Below, in pieces: positions 11,334 through 22,977 of a stretch of 64,000 nt of DNA. Source of the DNA: Fragilaria crotonensis. Lineage: Eukaryota > Bacillariophyta > Fragilariophyceae > Fragilariales > Fragilariaceae. The stretch spans positions 558,001-622,000 of the forward strand of contig JAKSYS010000001.1 of NCBI GenBank assembly GCA_022925895.1. The letters are read 5' to 3'. Position 1 is the first letter of the stretch; each line of letters starts with the position of its first letter. Under the pieces are notes generated by a model. That model made no database searches and had not been told where the DNA came from. It saw nothing but the letters and a program-made list of their open reading frames with translations. Position numbers and translations under genes: made by a program.

Positions 11334-12807
11334 TCAACTGTCGCCGTTGAGGTCCAGGTCGTCTACCCAGCAGACAGTATCCTTGACAGACTCTTTCCAT
11401 TCTTCCACATTCTTTGCAAATGTTTGACTGACAATGAGGGGAAAGACTACGGTAGCATCGGCACAAACCTTGACGGGTTTGGCATTGATCCTGATTTTAC
11501 CCCAGGAAATCGCTTCATCGGGGCTGGCCCCCGAATCGGAGCCATCAAATTCTTGGCCAGTGTTAATAAAGACTGAAAAATCAGCACCGTTGCGCATAAG
11601 ATTCGCATTGCAGATATGATGCTTGACTATCCCGCCTCCCAACACAATCATGCCGGTGGCATGCGATTGGGACGGCCAAATCATTGATCTTTCGGATATC
11701 CTCGGCGATATCCAGAACGAATCCAGCTCTCTTGTAGGAGTGGAAGTACAACATATCGCCAATACTACCGTCGGTCAAGGCGGGACAGAAAACTGGAATA
11801 CTATTTCTTGCCGCCCATGTCAATACCGAGTCGTCGTGGTCCATTTCCAATCCCAAACGTTGAATAACCTTGCTGGGAGTCCACACAAACTTTTGGGGTG
11901 GAGGTTCTGTTTCGTCATGAGTTCCTTGCGCCCACGCAACCATCTGTTGACTCCAATGGATCCATGCCTCATCTTGTTCGTCATGCATCTTTGAGATCAA
12001 GGGCGTGATCCAATCTTCAAAGTCACAATAATTCTTATTGGGAACCAACAAATTTCCAATACGATTGATTCCTTGTTTCCGCAATTCCCTCCCACTCAAT
12101 CGAAAGTCACCCAAATATGTGGAGTGAAAGCATTTGATCAAATCTTCTTCAATGCCACCAGCCGTCGTGACAATAACATCCACCATGCCATGTTGGACCA
12201 GAAATTTGATCACTTCTCGTTGTCCCGATGAAATTTGATTGGATGTGTATCCCAAAAAGATGCGTGCTCGAATTCTTTTCGCAATGTTGGGATTGGATAG
12301 TACGTCATCATCATCCGTAGTAGCAACTATTGGTTCATCACTCAATCGCCACTCGCGCATCCGACGAATCTGTTGCACAGCTAGTCCCAAATTGGTGGCT
12401 TGGAAACCAGTCGTTAGCATGGAATTGATGATATCATCAATGCAATTCTGATTCGAAAAATCATGACCCCGACAGGGTATCATGTTGGGAGGCAATTCGG
12501 AAGATTCTCCCAAGACAGCAGATGCTGAGATGGATGGAATATGAGGCATGGCACTAACACTTGTTGTTGTTCCGGTTCCTTCAGCTGCTTTTGTTGATGC
12601 TGTGGAATCCAAAAGAGGTTTGGCATGAAGAATTCTGGTACCAACAGTCGACATTTGACCACTCTCATTGTCGTTGAACTGCAGAGACAGTCCCTTGCTG
12701 CATATATCGGCACCTCGTCCTGACATGGTCGTTGGTGAAATTTTGTGAAACTGCACACTGTAGTAGGGGTGCGTTTTTTGAGTGGCCACAGGGCACGGGG
12801 CCGTCAT
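11334..12807 (-). CDS. DHS: Deoxyhypusine synthase, with one frameshift
   Basis: This enzyme transfers the aminobutyl group of spermidine, with NAD, to one lysine of eIF5A, the first step of hypusine formation. Family blocks seen: [27 protein letters not shown]-x-[39 protein letters not shown], and W-G-K-I-R, which holds the catalytic lysine. The frame breaks at a G run at 11669-11671 (plus strand), between D-I-R-K-I-N-D-L-A and G-M-I-V-L-G-G-G; one base fewer restores the frame. Both sides are fully conserved, so this may be a sequencing error or a recent lesion. ATG at 12807 is the longest start; 12726 is an alternative. The N-terminus up to about residue 90 is long and not conserved. Confidence 0.85.
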
Positions 12808-13136
12808 TCCTTGCACCGATACTGTGTACTGTAGTACTGTGTTTTTTATGCATCTACCGGTAGCAAATCACACCCCAACTCATGTTCAAGCACAAGTGCA
12901 TGAACGAGTACCGGTACTGCAACTGGAATGAAAATTGCTAAATTAATCGAATCACCTACCGTAGACCCTAAAAACCTGAACTCTCCTTGGCTCTCGATCA
13001 TGAGTGCCAACGAAGACCACAAGTTCTTGAACAAAGAACAGAGTATCAGTTAATAGCACCATGCACTTAGAGTCGTCAAACTAACTAGCTGTAGTTTCAC
13101 ACTTCGAACGCACGACAAGGGACAGTTGCCCCTACC
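12808..13136. other. Intergenic region
   Basis: No gene seen. Short GTAC/ACCGGTAC-type words occur around 12820-12930. Confidence 0.6.
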
Positions 13137-14051
13137 CTAGTATTCGTCGTCAACAAACCCAAGTCCGACGCCGAATGACTGCGATCCCTCTGAATAACGT
13201 TGATTATCCTCCCCCGTGGTTTCAAACAATGGTGTATCAGCATCGATATTCTGGCTAATACAGGATGCGTTGAAACTCAATTCCAACGGTGACACGCAAT
13301 AACACATGGGACATAGAATGTATTGCGCATCACGAATGCAATTCACTTGAAGTGTACAATTGATACATTCGACACGGACCGTAAAATTTCGGGAAATGGC
13401 ATGTTGTGTTTCCAAACTGCCCCGGAGTGGTAAATCCACGCCAGGGCATAGTTCAATCAAGGAACGTTCAAAGATTGGAGTATCATCGTCGTCTTCTTCC
13501 TGATTGTCGTGATTTGCAGTACTCGTTCCTGTGTTGAGCACCGCAATGTTATGGTCGTGATGAAGCGAAGCTTCATCGACATCTTCATCGTCTTGTCTTG
13601 AAAAATCATTATCAAATTCATCATTCTCCAACAAATGGTCACTGGAAGTGGGCTCACAGTCATCATTTTCCCAATGACTGCTGCTGCCGGAGTTCAACGT
13701 TGTGGATGGAGTTCGCCACTCGAGCTTGGGAACCGGTTTTAGTTCAAAATGCTCATCGTACAACTTGGTTGCTTCCTTCTTGGATATTAATGAATCGCGA
13801 GCGGGAGGTTTCGAATCCTTATAATCAGAATGATTGTCATCAACATCATCATTGTTGTTGCTGTTGTTGTTTGGTGACATTCGGAGAAGCTGACTGACAT
13901 TCCATTCGCGCAAATCACAATCCGGTGTCAGGTGATACGCTCGTTCCAATTCTTCTATTCGGTTTGTGGATCGTTGCTCTGGTTCTTGTTGATGTGAATG
14001 TTGTTCTGTCATTCCTTCAGAGTCAACAGTGAATGAGTTTTGAACGTTCAT
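13137..14051 (-). CDS. Acidic protein of unknown function with C-terminal zinc-ribbon-like cysteines
   Basis: A single exon of 304 residues starting at ATG 14051. The first 200 residues are low-complexity and rich in Asp, Asn, Ser and Glu, probably disordered. Near residues 225-260 are paired cysteines, C-x-x-C ... C ... C-x-x-C-x-C (V-E-C-I-N-C-T and L-C-P-M-C-Y-C), consistent with a small zinc ribbon. I recognise no named family. The gene is divergent from the region upstream and has a clean, intron-free frame with ordinary codon use, so it is likely real. Confidence 0.65.
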   Translation of the reverse strand: MNVQNSFTVDSEGMTEQHSHQQEPEQRSTNRIEELERAYHLTPDCDLREWNVSQLLRMSPNNNSNNNDDVDDNHSDYKDSKPPARDSLISKKEATKLYDEHFELKPVPKLEWRTPSTTLNSGSSSHWENDDCEPTSSDHLLENDEFDNDFSRQDDEDVDEASLHHDHNIAVLNTGTSTANHDNQEEDDDDTPIFERSLIELCPGVDLPLRGSLETQHAISRNFTVRVECINCTLQVNCIRDAQYILCPMCYCVSPLELSFNASCISQNIDADTPLFETTGEDNQRYSEGSQSFGVGLGFVDDEY

Positions 14052-15122
14052 CGTATCTTGGCAATGTCGGGAGAGAAAAGGGGGAGAAGTAGGCTAGAGA
14101 AATGAACAAGAGTCTTGGTTTTTAGTGGTTTTGTGAGATTTGAACTGTGTGTGAAAACCCCAGTGTGCGTCCAAACCCGATAAATGTTCTTAGGTCTGCT
14201 GGCACACACTGAGGGTGTACACCATCGCCCTCGGATGCCACGATCCAAGAACTGCATATATGAAAAGTGTTTAGAAGTCTTTATGTCAGGTTGTACTTGT
14301 TTGCTCTCGGATCAAGCCTCGGTCAATTCCGTCATATAGGACGCATAACAATTGATGTAGCAGAGTACTACGTATGAATAGACGGGGTCTGTCCTTTCTC
14401 AGAAACGAAACAAGACCTCATAGAAATCCCTTGATCCTGTAACGATGAAACGTGGGTGATCTTGGAAAGGGATGTCCGCTAGGTGCAGCAGTATTTGTAA
14501 TGTTGAAGCACGATCCTAAATCTGGAACGTCCTCAAGGAACCCAGCCCAGAGTGACCAAACGGGCAATCCAAAACGCGACAAGGTCACTTCGCTCAAGAT
14601 CACGCACAGGAGAACCCAACGGGCAATCCAAACGCGACACGTTGTATTCTCACTGCGCTCTCACTGGCGTTGGAGGTTCGAGAAGATCCTAAGACTAATG
14701 ATGACTATAATGACCTTCGCGAACGATACAAAATACAAATCAATGTCTTGAATAGCCCCCCCCCCCTCCATGGTTGATGGCATGGGTGGTGGGTTGAACG
14801 ACGGTTTGGAAATAGTCTTCCCAAGCAGTAGTCGAGAGAGTCAATCTCAACATTAAGTGGGTTTGCCGTCATGACGTTGATGCGATCGACGATGCTCGTT
14901 TCCAAGTGCTGTTGCTAGCATCCGATCATATTAAATACCAAGGTTTTTGTGCAAGCCACCGATAGTACAGGCATTGCACCGGACAGCATGAATCACTTCT
15001 GCTGGGATACACCAGCATTTCAGACCACCAACCTCGCACACGCAAAAGAAAACGTCTGTTGAGAAAAGTAACGTCGTTCTCCATGCAGCGTTTATGCAGT
15101 CTGTGGCTGAGCGAGTACATGG
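14052..15122. other. Intergenic region
   Basis: No supported gene. A C/G homopolymer run lies at about 14756-14766, and a 22 bp imperfect direct repeat (ACGGGCAATCC core) at about 14558 and 14608. Confidence 0.55.
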
Positions 15123-15581
15123 ATGGCTTTGAAGGAAAAGACTCGGCTCCTCCCATCACTGTGTAGTATTATGATTGTTCGACTGGGGTGCTGCTTGTTG
15201 CACTGGTGGCGATGCTGGCATTGTCCAATTTCTCAACATGGATTCCTCCTTTTCACCTGGTTATGGTTGTCGGAGAATAGTAGCACCAACGCGAATGAAC
15301 AAGTTAGATTCTGGAAACCCTCGGAGGTCAACATGTTTGCCCCAATACCTACTTTTAATCAATGGCCATTGAGAGTGCAACGGTCGCAAAGTCTCAGCAC
15401 GATGGAAGGGCATTTTCTCGACGATAGATACTCCAATTGTAACGAGACCTCGTGGAAGAATTCGATACAGACTTTTTCACGTCAGCGTGTTGTCGAAGAA
15501 ACTGATCCATCCCGTCGTCCCGCATGGACAATGTCCTCCAATCCCCTTGCACCAAGCCACAAGCTTGATGAGTTGTGGTAG
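15123..15581 (+). CDS. Possible small protein of unknown function
   Basis: Open frame of 152 residues from ATG 15123. The C-terminal two thirds has plausible composition. The N-terminal part in this frame is odd (several Trp and Cys). Another frame over the same bases (about 15174-15280) reads as a good hydrophobic anchor (V-L-L-V-A-L-V-A-M-L-A-L). A single gene with a membrane anchor and a frame change or intron near 15270 is possible, but I cannot fix its structure. Confidence 0.25.
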   Translation: MALKEKTRLLPSLCSIMIVRLGCCLLHWWRCWHCPISQHGFLLFTWLWLSENSSTNANEQVRFWKPSEVNMFAPIPTFNQWPLRVQRSQSLSTMEGHFLDDRYSNCNETSWKNSIQTFSRQRVVEETDPSRRPAWTMSSNPLAPSHKLDELW

Positions 15582-16206
15582 CTGTTAACCCCACTGTATT
15601 TCATCAATGACATCATGTTGGATCGACCAAGTTAGGCGCACTGCTTTCCCGTATCTAACGGAGACGCATCGAAATGGCACTTTTGACTGCGGGTAATAGC
15701 AAAGAAAAGCGATTATGCACTATTCGATACTGTACTTGTTTTACAGACTGGTACTAGTACCAGGCACCAAATTTCAATGCACAGCAACCAAACGGATCGA
15801 GGGGTTCTGGGAAATGTTCGGGATATTCAATAATGCTGGATATAAATCATGGCCCGCATGGCTTGTAAGCTTATATATATCATTGGCATACTACTACCAG
15901 CAAATCGCATTTTCTAACACCAGCCTGATGATTGATGATTTATTAGGTGGGAGGTGGGAGACTCAATCCCAATAACTCCATGCACGACTCGACTATCAAG
16001 TGACGGTATCGTAGAATCGTAGCAGTTCGAGTAGAGGAGTACTGTAGTACCTTCTCTACTCAGAGATAATCTGTACTCCAGTACTGTACAGATATGGTAC
16101 ATGTACACGTAAGTAGACGAATCTTACTCATTGGCAGTTCTGGAAGCGATTTGCGTCAGTAGGACCCACTGGTACTGGCGTAAGACGTTCTACACGCAAT
16201 GTGCCG
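15582..16206. other. Intergenic region with GTAC-rich island
   Basis: No gene seen. GTAC/AGTAC words cluster at about 15725-15770 and 16015-16110. Confidence 0.6.
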
Positions 16207-17445
16207 ATGGTCAACTCTGACCACAAGCTGATGTTCTCGATCCCAAATCTCACATCACACCACCGCTTACCGGCACAAATCCGAACGTCCCGCATTATGA
16301 CGACGAATAAACAGACCTTCCGCATGGTCGCCCTCGATTTGGATGGGACTCTACTCCATTCCGATCATCAAATGTCTGACGCAACTGTCGAATATCTTCG
16401 ATACTTGGATGAGAAGGGATTCATCGTTGCCTTTGCCACGGGTCGATCGGCTCCAACTGTGTTCGAGCATGTCATACGATTGAATCTACCTCATCCGTTG
16501 CCTGTCGTATGTAGCAATGGAGCACAAGGACTTTTGTTGCAACCCACCCATGACAATACTCATACTATTGAGAATCAGCATGATGACTTGAATGCCGCAA
16601 CAACAACAACATCACCAATACTACCATTTCCAATTCGTTCTCATTGTCTCTTTTCCATTGCCGTCCCCGAATTGATTGCCCGCCAAACGATCGCCTTGGC
16701 TCAATCATTGGGTCACGTGACTCAATACTATGTGGGAGATGCCATTTATGCCAATCCCTCCACACCCATGCATTATGAACTCACGAAACGGTACAGAGCG
16801 TTGACGGGGAGTCGGACGGAACACATTATTCCCATTTTCAAAAAGGATGACAATGATGGTGATGATGGTGACGATGCACTTGTTCTTCAAGAAAAGGACA
16901 ATAATAATCATGCTGATTATTTCCTCACCATGATGCTGGCCAAGGGATTGCCCACCAAGCAGGTGGTTCTGTTTCCAGAAGAGCAACAAGATGCCGCCAT
17001 GGAGGCATTCCAATCAATGTTTTCGAAAGACCAAGCCACCATTGTTCGAGGTAGTTTGGGATGGTTCTTGGAAGTTTTGCATCCGGATGTTACCAAGGGA
17101 TCTGGATTGCAACGATTGTGTAGCTGTTTCAGTCGTTCTGATGATGATAATGATGATACTGTGAAGCTACCTCGTTGGAATGATCTTGTTCTTGAAACTC
17201 CTCATACACAGAACCATCCGATCACTGACAATCCGTTGTTGGGACTGGAATCGGTTGTGGCCTTTGGAGATGCCGACAATGATTTGGAATTCCTTCAGTT
17301 GGCTGGTCTGGGAATTGCCATGAAGAATGGACGACAAGTTTGCAAAGATGTTGCCGATGAAATTACAGATTACACAAATGATGAAGATGGAGTCGTTCGG
17401 ACCTTGCAACGGATGGAAGGAGAAGGATTGCTCGAATTTTCGTAA
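16207..17445 (+). CDS. HAD-superfamily phosphatase, Cof-like
   Basis: Haloacid-dehalogenase-type hydrolase of the Cof/IIB group, which dephosphorylates small phosphometabolites through a phospho-aspartate. Motif I is V-A-L-D-L-D-G-T-L-L (two catalytic Asp), motif II is F-A-T-G-R, the cap begins after V-V-C-S-N-G-A, the motif III lysine is in V-T-K-G-S-G-L, and motif IV is V-A-F-G-D-A-D-N-D-L-E-F. All catalytic positions are present. The family normally begins close to motif I; in-frame ATGs are at 16207 and 16297, the latter only nine codons before the conserved core. Two low-complexity inserts, one Asp-rich and one Thr/Asn-rich, enlarge the cap domain. Substrate not predictable. Confidence 0.85.
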   Translation: MVNSDHKLMFSIPNLTSHHRLPAQIRTSRIMTTNKQTFRMVALDLDGTLLHSDHQMSDATVEYLRYLDEKGFIVAFATGRSAPTVFEHVIRLNLPHPLPVVCSNGAQGLLLQPTHDNTHTIENQHDDLNAATTTTSPILPFPIRSHCLFSIAVPELIARQTIALAQSLGHVTQYYVGDAIYANPSTPMHYELTKRYRALTGSRTEHIIPIFKKDDNDGDDGDDALVLQEKDNNNHADYFLTMMLAKGLPTKQVVLFPEEQQDAAMEAFQSMFSKDQATIVRGSLGWFLEVLHPDVTKGSGLQRLCSCFSRSDDDNDDTVKLPRWNDLVLETPHTQNHPITDNPLLGLESVVAFGDADNDLEFLQLAGLGIAMKNGRQVCKDVADEITDYTNDEDGVVRTLQRMEGEGLLEFS

Positions 17446-17713
17446 AAAATAATCATTTTTGCCAAAAGCCACAAGGTTGTACGTAGTATGTAGTGACGTA
17501 ATGTCTCGGGCCAGTTGTGCTCGTGGCTCATGGTAGATGCTGTCTCTATCAGAGTCATACTCTACAAGCTGTAACGAAAGCATCTCATATACTCATATGA
17601 ACGTCTAATTATGGTTGTGTATTTATTTCTGTGGATGGCCTAACATGTAATGCGACGGATGCAGGGCGAGTGACTTAAAAGGGAAAAACGTAATGGGAGA
17701 AAAAATAGGTTTT

Positions 17714-19006
17714 TCAAATCTTTCCCAATTGTGCTGCCATGACCGCCATGACGGTCCACATGCGATTTTCGGCTTCAGGGAACACCAGAGATGCATCACT
17801 GTAAAAGACCTCATCCGTCACTTCTTCCTTGTGACGAGGCAAGCAGTGCAAAAAGACAGCACCTGGATTTGCCTTATTCATCAGCTCCTTGTTCACTTCA
17901 TATCCATCAAATTCCTTCAATCGCTTCTCATATTCATCTTCTTGGCCCATACTAACCCATGTATCGGTAACAACAACATCAGCTCCCTTGACGGCAACAC
18001 TTGCATCGGTAGTACTAACAACCGCTTCGGTTCCATTCTCTTGTACCAACGAATGAGTAATGGCCATAACATCTGGATCAGGCTCGTACCCAACAGGTGT
18101 GGCGATGCGCAAATTCATGCCCAACTTGGTGGCGCCGTACATGAGATCATGCAAGACATTGTTGCCATCACCGACCCATGCCAACGTCTTTCCCTTCAAC
18201 CCATCCGTTCCAAAGTGTTGTTGCAGTGCCATGAGATCGGCCAGTGTTTGGAGTGGATGATGACGATCGGAGAGTGCATTAATGACTGGAACAGTCGAGT
18301 ACTGCGCGAGCTCGGTAATGTCCGAGTGTGCGTAGACACGTGCGAGCAAGATGGAGTTGAATCGGGACAAGACGAGGGCCGTGTCCTTCATGCTTTCATT
18401 GACACCAAGTTGAATGTCTTGGGGGCCCAAAAAGAGAGCGTGACCACCGAGCAAGTACATGCCAGTTTCTGTCGACACGCGAGTGCGGGTGCTTCGCTTT
18501 TGGAAAATCATGGCGAGGGAGTCACCAGTCAGAGGTTTGGGGGCTGTGACGGGATTTACTTTCGAGCCCTTGCCATAGGTTTGTTTGTAATCGTGGGAGA
18601 GTTCTAGGAGACTCTTCAATTCGTCGTTGCTGTAATGGCAAGTGTGTGAAGTGAAGGATTTTGTGAGTCAAGGTGAATGGGAATACCATTGTCATGCATC
18701 GTGCATCAATGAAGGATGCAAGACGCAAAGATATGACTCAAGCAACGGCACATACCTGAGCTCATCAATCGATAGAAAGTGACGCCCCTTCAAGCCAGCC
18801 AACGTTTGGGCAACACTTGAATTGAAGCGCTTGGTTGTGGTCATGGCAGATAATGCACCATTGATGTTTTGTGGTTTTGAGACAGGCGATCCTGTTCCGG
18901 AATGTGCACCATTGGTTGTGATGGACATGGACATGGTCATGTTGGAGTTAATGCAACTTCCTACTCGTCGAGTGACAATGAATGCTGATCGGAGACCTGA
19001 GAACAT
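17714..19006 (-). CDS. OTC: Ornithine carbamoyltransferase, mitochondrial, two exons
   Basis: Makes citrulline from ornithine and carbamoyl phosphate in the arginine/urea cycle, which diatoms possess in full. Exon 1 is 19006-18756, the intron 18755-18630 (GTATGT...TTACAG), exon 2 18629-17714; the join is in frame and gives 388 residues. Motifs: S-T-R-T-R for carbamoyl phosphate, D-R-H-H-P-L-Q-T-L-A-D, D-T-W-V-S-M-G-Q-E (the ornithine-binding loop), and F-L-H-C-L-P-R-H with the catalytic Cys. The first 60 residues are rich in Ser, Thr, Arg and Asn with few acidic residues, as in a mitochondrial presequence. Length and motifs are normal for the family. Confidence 0.93.
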
Positions 19007-20062
19007 AATGTGAGACAATTTATTGAAACGGGATATTGGAGATGGCGGAGTTGAATCCAAACGAAACGTATAACAGCCGATCGGGTGTTCTCAGTCGAAG
19101 AAAGTAAGACGATTGTGCGACGACGCATGCACAAAATCACAAAAAATTGTTCACAACACGAGATTGCATTTCATCCAGATTCGCTGCAATTGATCTGGAT
19201 GTCTCTGTGGTGTGGATTCTCATTCATGATGGGGATTCTTGAGATTTCGTTTCGTCCCTTTTGTGGACCAGTATAGTAATGCAGTATCCTTGTACTGTGC
19301 CTTGATCTTGAAATAGTGGACAGTACCAGTACAAGTATGGCATACTGGGAGGTCATCAATCATCCAGCCACAGGCGACACGCAACTTGTCAATATCTGCG
19401 GAATCCGAAAATGCAATCAAATTCAGGAACTTTTGCAATTTCGTATTAGAATCCTTGACCTGACGTAAAATCAACGTCACGAGATACTAGCACAGTTGTG
19501 ATTTTTTGAGTCGTGTCATCAATTACTTGGCATCACCTTCGCACCATATGTCCAAATTCCGTATTTTCATTTTTGGAATTCGGAATGTCTCGCTATGCAG
19601 TCCGGAGTGTATTGTGTGTTTCCTTCGGAGTTCTAGCACTATATCTATATGCAACTACTTGAAGTGAAACCAGTAGTACCAGTACGTCGATTAGTACTGC
19701 AACAAGCAAATGGCAAGAATGGGCTGGCTGGCACCCAAGTACGAGGTATTGTACAGTAGCTGGTAGACTCATGAGTACTACAGTATGGACATGTACAATG
19801 TAGAGTACAAGTACTGGAACGTACATTTGACTGCTATGACAAGTTTTCTGCCTCCTAAAATCTCAGACTCCAATCCTCACAATTTGCCTTTCTCGCTGAC
19901 ACGGTCTGCCAGCGCAGTGATTAGATCAATGATCTCTTTCATTTGGATCGATGCAATGATCAAATGTGGAGTAATTGCACCCTGGTATGGCCATACATGA
20001 CAACGCATGACAATACACGAAGCAGCGTTTGATATTGAGACAAGATTACAGTGTATCATCCA
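19007..20062. other. Intergenic region between divergent genes
   Basis: No supported gene. Two GTAC-rich stretches at about 19270-19345 and 19660-19830. Promoters of OTC (minus) and the next gene (plus) must lie here, but no element can be assigned. Confidence 0.55.
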
Positions 20063-20845
20063 ATGACTGCATCCATATCAACAACCGCTGCGTTCCTTCC
20101 TTCTTCGAAACTGCTGGTGGCCAAGAGTAAGATTTTGACGGGAACGGCACACACATCATCCCACATGACGGGTGCCCTACATGTATCACCTCATCAATCA
20201 TCATTTTTCGACAGCGCTGCGTCGTCGTTCTCCCCTGTTACTACTACCACTACAAGTTCATGGATCGCATCAACAACAACAACATTGACAGGAGCACAAC
20301 CACAACAATTTGATGCAGTCCTACCCGATCCACTCATTTTGGTTGGCATGAGTGTGGTTGTTGTCATTAGCATTGTGGCAGCCATTGTTTGGAACACACA
20401 AGTGGTACCCGTGTCTCGTACCAAATTAGCCATTTCCAAAGCTAAAGGTCCCGTCAAGGAATACCTAGATGAGTTGCGTGTTGCAGCAGCTGTAGCAGCA
20501 GCTGCTGATGCGACTTCATCGAAAAGCAAAACAACAACTTCCACTACTAGTATTGATGACCAGGATGATGAGACTGTCATGAGCAACGTGGATCTCATTA
20601 CTACCGAAGTCAATAACAGCAACAACAACAATAATCGTTCGTTCGAACGATGGTTATTTGCTGATTGGTTGCGTCCGCGATCCGCGACGAAGAAGGCACC
20701 TGCCATACCCGAATCATTGTTATTCGGAGTATCGCTCAAGGATGCCAAATGGAATTCTGGAGACAATCCTGTTCTCGTTACGACGGCCATGATGATGGTG
20801 GGGGTTGTTGTGGCCAGTATTGCTGAGCAATTTCGTGGGATGTGA
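20063..20845 (+). CDS. Two-helix membrane protein of unknown function
   Basis: 260 residues from ATG 20063, the first in-frame ATG. The N-terminus is Ser/Thr/His-rich and low in acidic residues, suggesting organelle import. One hydrophobic helix (L-I-L-V-G-M-S-V-V-V-V-I-S-I-V-A-A-I-V-W) starts near residue 93, and a second lies at the extreme C-terminus. Between them are a basic segment (K-A-K-G-P-V-K-E-Y-L-D-E-L-R) and a low-complexity Asp/Asn/Ser region. No family recognised. The single exon and clean frame argue that it is real. Confidence 0.65.
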   Translation: MTASISTTAAFLPSSKLLVAKSKILTGTAHTSSHMTGALHVSPHQSSFFDSAASSFSPVTTTTTSSWIASTTTTLTGAQPQQFDAVLPDPLILVGMSVVVVISIVAAIVWNTQVVPVSRTKLAISKAKGPVKEYLDELRVAAAVAAAADATSSKSKTTTSTTSIDDQDDETVMSNVDLITTEVNNSNNNNNRSFERWLFADWLRPRSATKKAPAIPESLLFGVSLKDAKWNSGDNPVLVTTAMMMVGVVVASIAEQFRGM

Positions 20846-21269
20846 TTATTATGATGATCGTGTCGGTTGTCGATGTCATGGCTTCAACATGGCGAAGGTA
20901 CTAATTCGTTGTTTTTGGTTAACCCTGTGGATACAAATACAAAGGAAAAAATTACAAAAGAATTATTATAGGTGTTTGTCACGTAGACTGCTTCGTCAAG
21001 AATGTTTCTTTAAGGACTTGGCAGTTCGGTAACGTTAATACTAGAATGCTTCCTCGGGCGCAAATTTGCTAAACAGGTTCAGTAGGAAAACTGCAAAAGT
21101 CCCTTCAAAGTGTCTCCAATGGCAAAATGGCATTATTACTCTAGAGAGAGAGCTCACACCGGCTATTATCATACTGTCTACGTAACAAGAACCGAAGAAT
21201 CGTCGTTGCCCAGAACAAACAGTCACGCAAGAGAATGCACAGGAAAATCAGATGGTGGCGCCATGGTCC
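20846..21269. other. Intergenic region between convergent genes
   Basis: Nothing recognisable beyond 3' flanks of the two convergent genes. Confidence 0.55.
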
Positions 21270-22977
21270 TCAAATCTCCAAAAGAAGGCGACTGGGATCA
21301 GCAATCTTCTCGGCAACACTCTTGAGGAACGTAACACCTTCCCTACCATCAATCAAACGATGATCGTACGTCAAAGCCAAATACATCATTGGTCGCGCCA
21401 CAATGGCACCTTTTGCATCGACGACGGGTCTCATCTTGGTCGCATGCATCCCCAAAATGGCGCTCTGTGGTGGATTGATAATGGGCGTTCCCATGAGCGA
21501 TCCAAACACACCACCGTTGGATATGGTAAAGGTTCCACCCTGCATATCGTCCAAGGCGAGTGTGCCCTCCTTCGCCTTGGCACCAAACATGGCAATTGTC
21601 TTCTCGACGTCAGCAAAAGACATGTGCTCAGTGTTGCGCAGGACAGGAACAACAAGTCCGCCGGGAGAAGCGACGGCGACGGAAATATCACAAAATTCTC
21701 GGTAGACAATTTCCTGTGTTGCGTCATCAATGTAGGCATTGACGGCTGGTATCTCTTGCAGGGCAGCCGTGGCTGCCTTGACAAAGGCACTCATGAATCC
21801 CAATTTGATGCCATGTTTGGTTTCAAACACATCCTTGTACAGCTTGCGCATTTCCATAAGATTTCCCATGTCGCATTCTTGGAAGGTGGTGAGCATGGCG
21901 GCTGTGTTTTGTGCCTCCTTGAGTCGGACGGCAACGCGCTGACGCATACGACTCATTTTGGTGCGACGTTCAACGCGGCCGCCGAGAAGGACTGGAGTTG
22001 AAGGAGGCGCAGGCGCTGCGGCAGCCGCTGGTTTTGGAGGAGCGACTGGTTGTTTCGGAGGCGGAGTGGCTGCGGCGGGAGGTGGTGGGACGGCGGACGG
22101 TGCAGGAGTAGCAGCGGTTGGCGCAGCGACAGGCGCAGAAGCGGCGGCAGCAGCAGCAGCAGGGGGTGCAGAAGTGCCTCCCGAAGCCTTTCCATCCGTA
22201 TCAATCTTGTACAGACCAGATCCTACTTCCACAACATCATCGATTTCTCCCATGATCTCCACAATGATACCACTCTCTTGCGCACGAACATCAACGGATA
22301 CCTTGTCCGTTTCCAGAACAACAACAACGTCGTCAGCGTTCACGTAATCTCCTGGAGCTACGGGGAGGTCCACAATTGTCCCTTCAGTGATACTGTCTCC
22401 CATGGTAGGGACCTGTTAATTTTAGAATGCGTACGATTAAGTTAGATATGACGTTGAGAGTGCCTGAAGGGGTTTATGATTAAAGTTTTGAAAGGAAAGG
22501 ATATGCCTGCATGCCCAAAGATCAATCATGCCATGACATGGTGTTTCCTACTCTCGAGTGTTGTAGTAATAGCCAATGCTGCCGGAGCAACTTGCATACT
22601 ACAGTAGCTCAACAAGAATGAAGCAGACAGTAGCGCTGGTACGCCAGTAGAATGCATGGGTACTTGGAAGTACAGTGTCCAGTACGATTCCAAATCCATC
22701 ACATCCACGGTTCGCACTCCATGACCGATCTTAACACAGCATTGTGTTTCCGACACTCGGAACGTACCTGAACCAATTGAATGGGCATGCATTGAGGTGT
22801 TGTTCGGGAGACAAATGTTCGAGACGAGGAAGAGCCGCTGGAAGCGTAGTAATAGAGGTGGTTGCAGGAGTTGATGTGTGGTTCTTGTCGGAGACGAAGC
22901 GCCGTTTGCGTTCCTTTCGGAAGCTGATGGCAACGACTTCTCATGGTGCTTCCAGCGGCGGCGATTCGAGACAGCAT
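21270..22977 (-). CDS. DLST: Dihydrolipoyllysine succinyltransferase, E2 of 2-oxoglutarate dehydrogenase, two exons
   Basis: E2 subunit of the mitochondrial 2-oxoglutarate dehydrogenase complex (TCA cycle). Exon 1 is 22977-22768 (70 codons, a Ser/Arg/His-rich presequence), the intron 22767-22413 (355 nt, GTACGT...TTAACAG), exon 2 22412-21270, together 450 residues. Exon 2 starts at [11 protein letters not shown], the beginning of the lipoyl domain, whose modified lysine is in E-T-D-K-V-S-V. An Ala/Pro-rich linker follows, then the catalytic domain with [16 protein letters not shown] and the active-site D-H-R-L-I-D-G. No E3-binding domain is visible in the linker, as in animal DLST. Intron 1 separates targeting and lipoyl modules. 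Confidence 0.93.

Noticed and set aside
13811-14680. tRNA-like GGTTCGA words
   Set aside because: No cloverleaf arms or CCA-side acceptor pairing could be built around them.
17693-18607. 304-residue plus-strand open frame
   Set aside because: Antisense of ornithine carbamoyltransferase exon 2, which has all catalytic motifs.
20194-20790. 198-residue minus-strand open frame
   Set aside because: Lies wholly opposite the two-helix protein gene and is made of low-complexity complementary codons.
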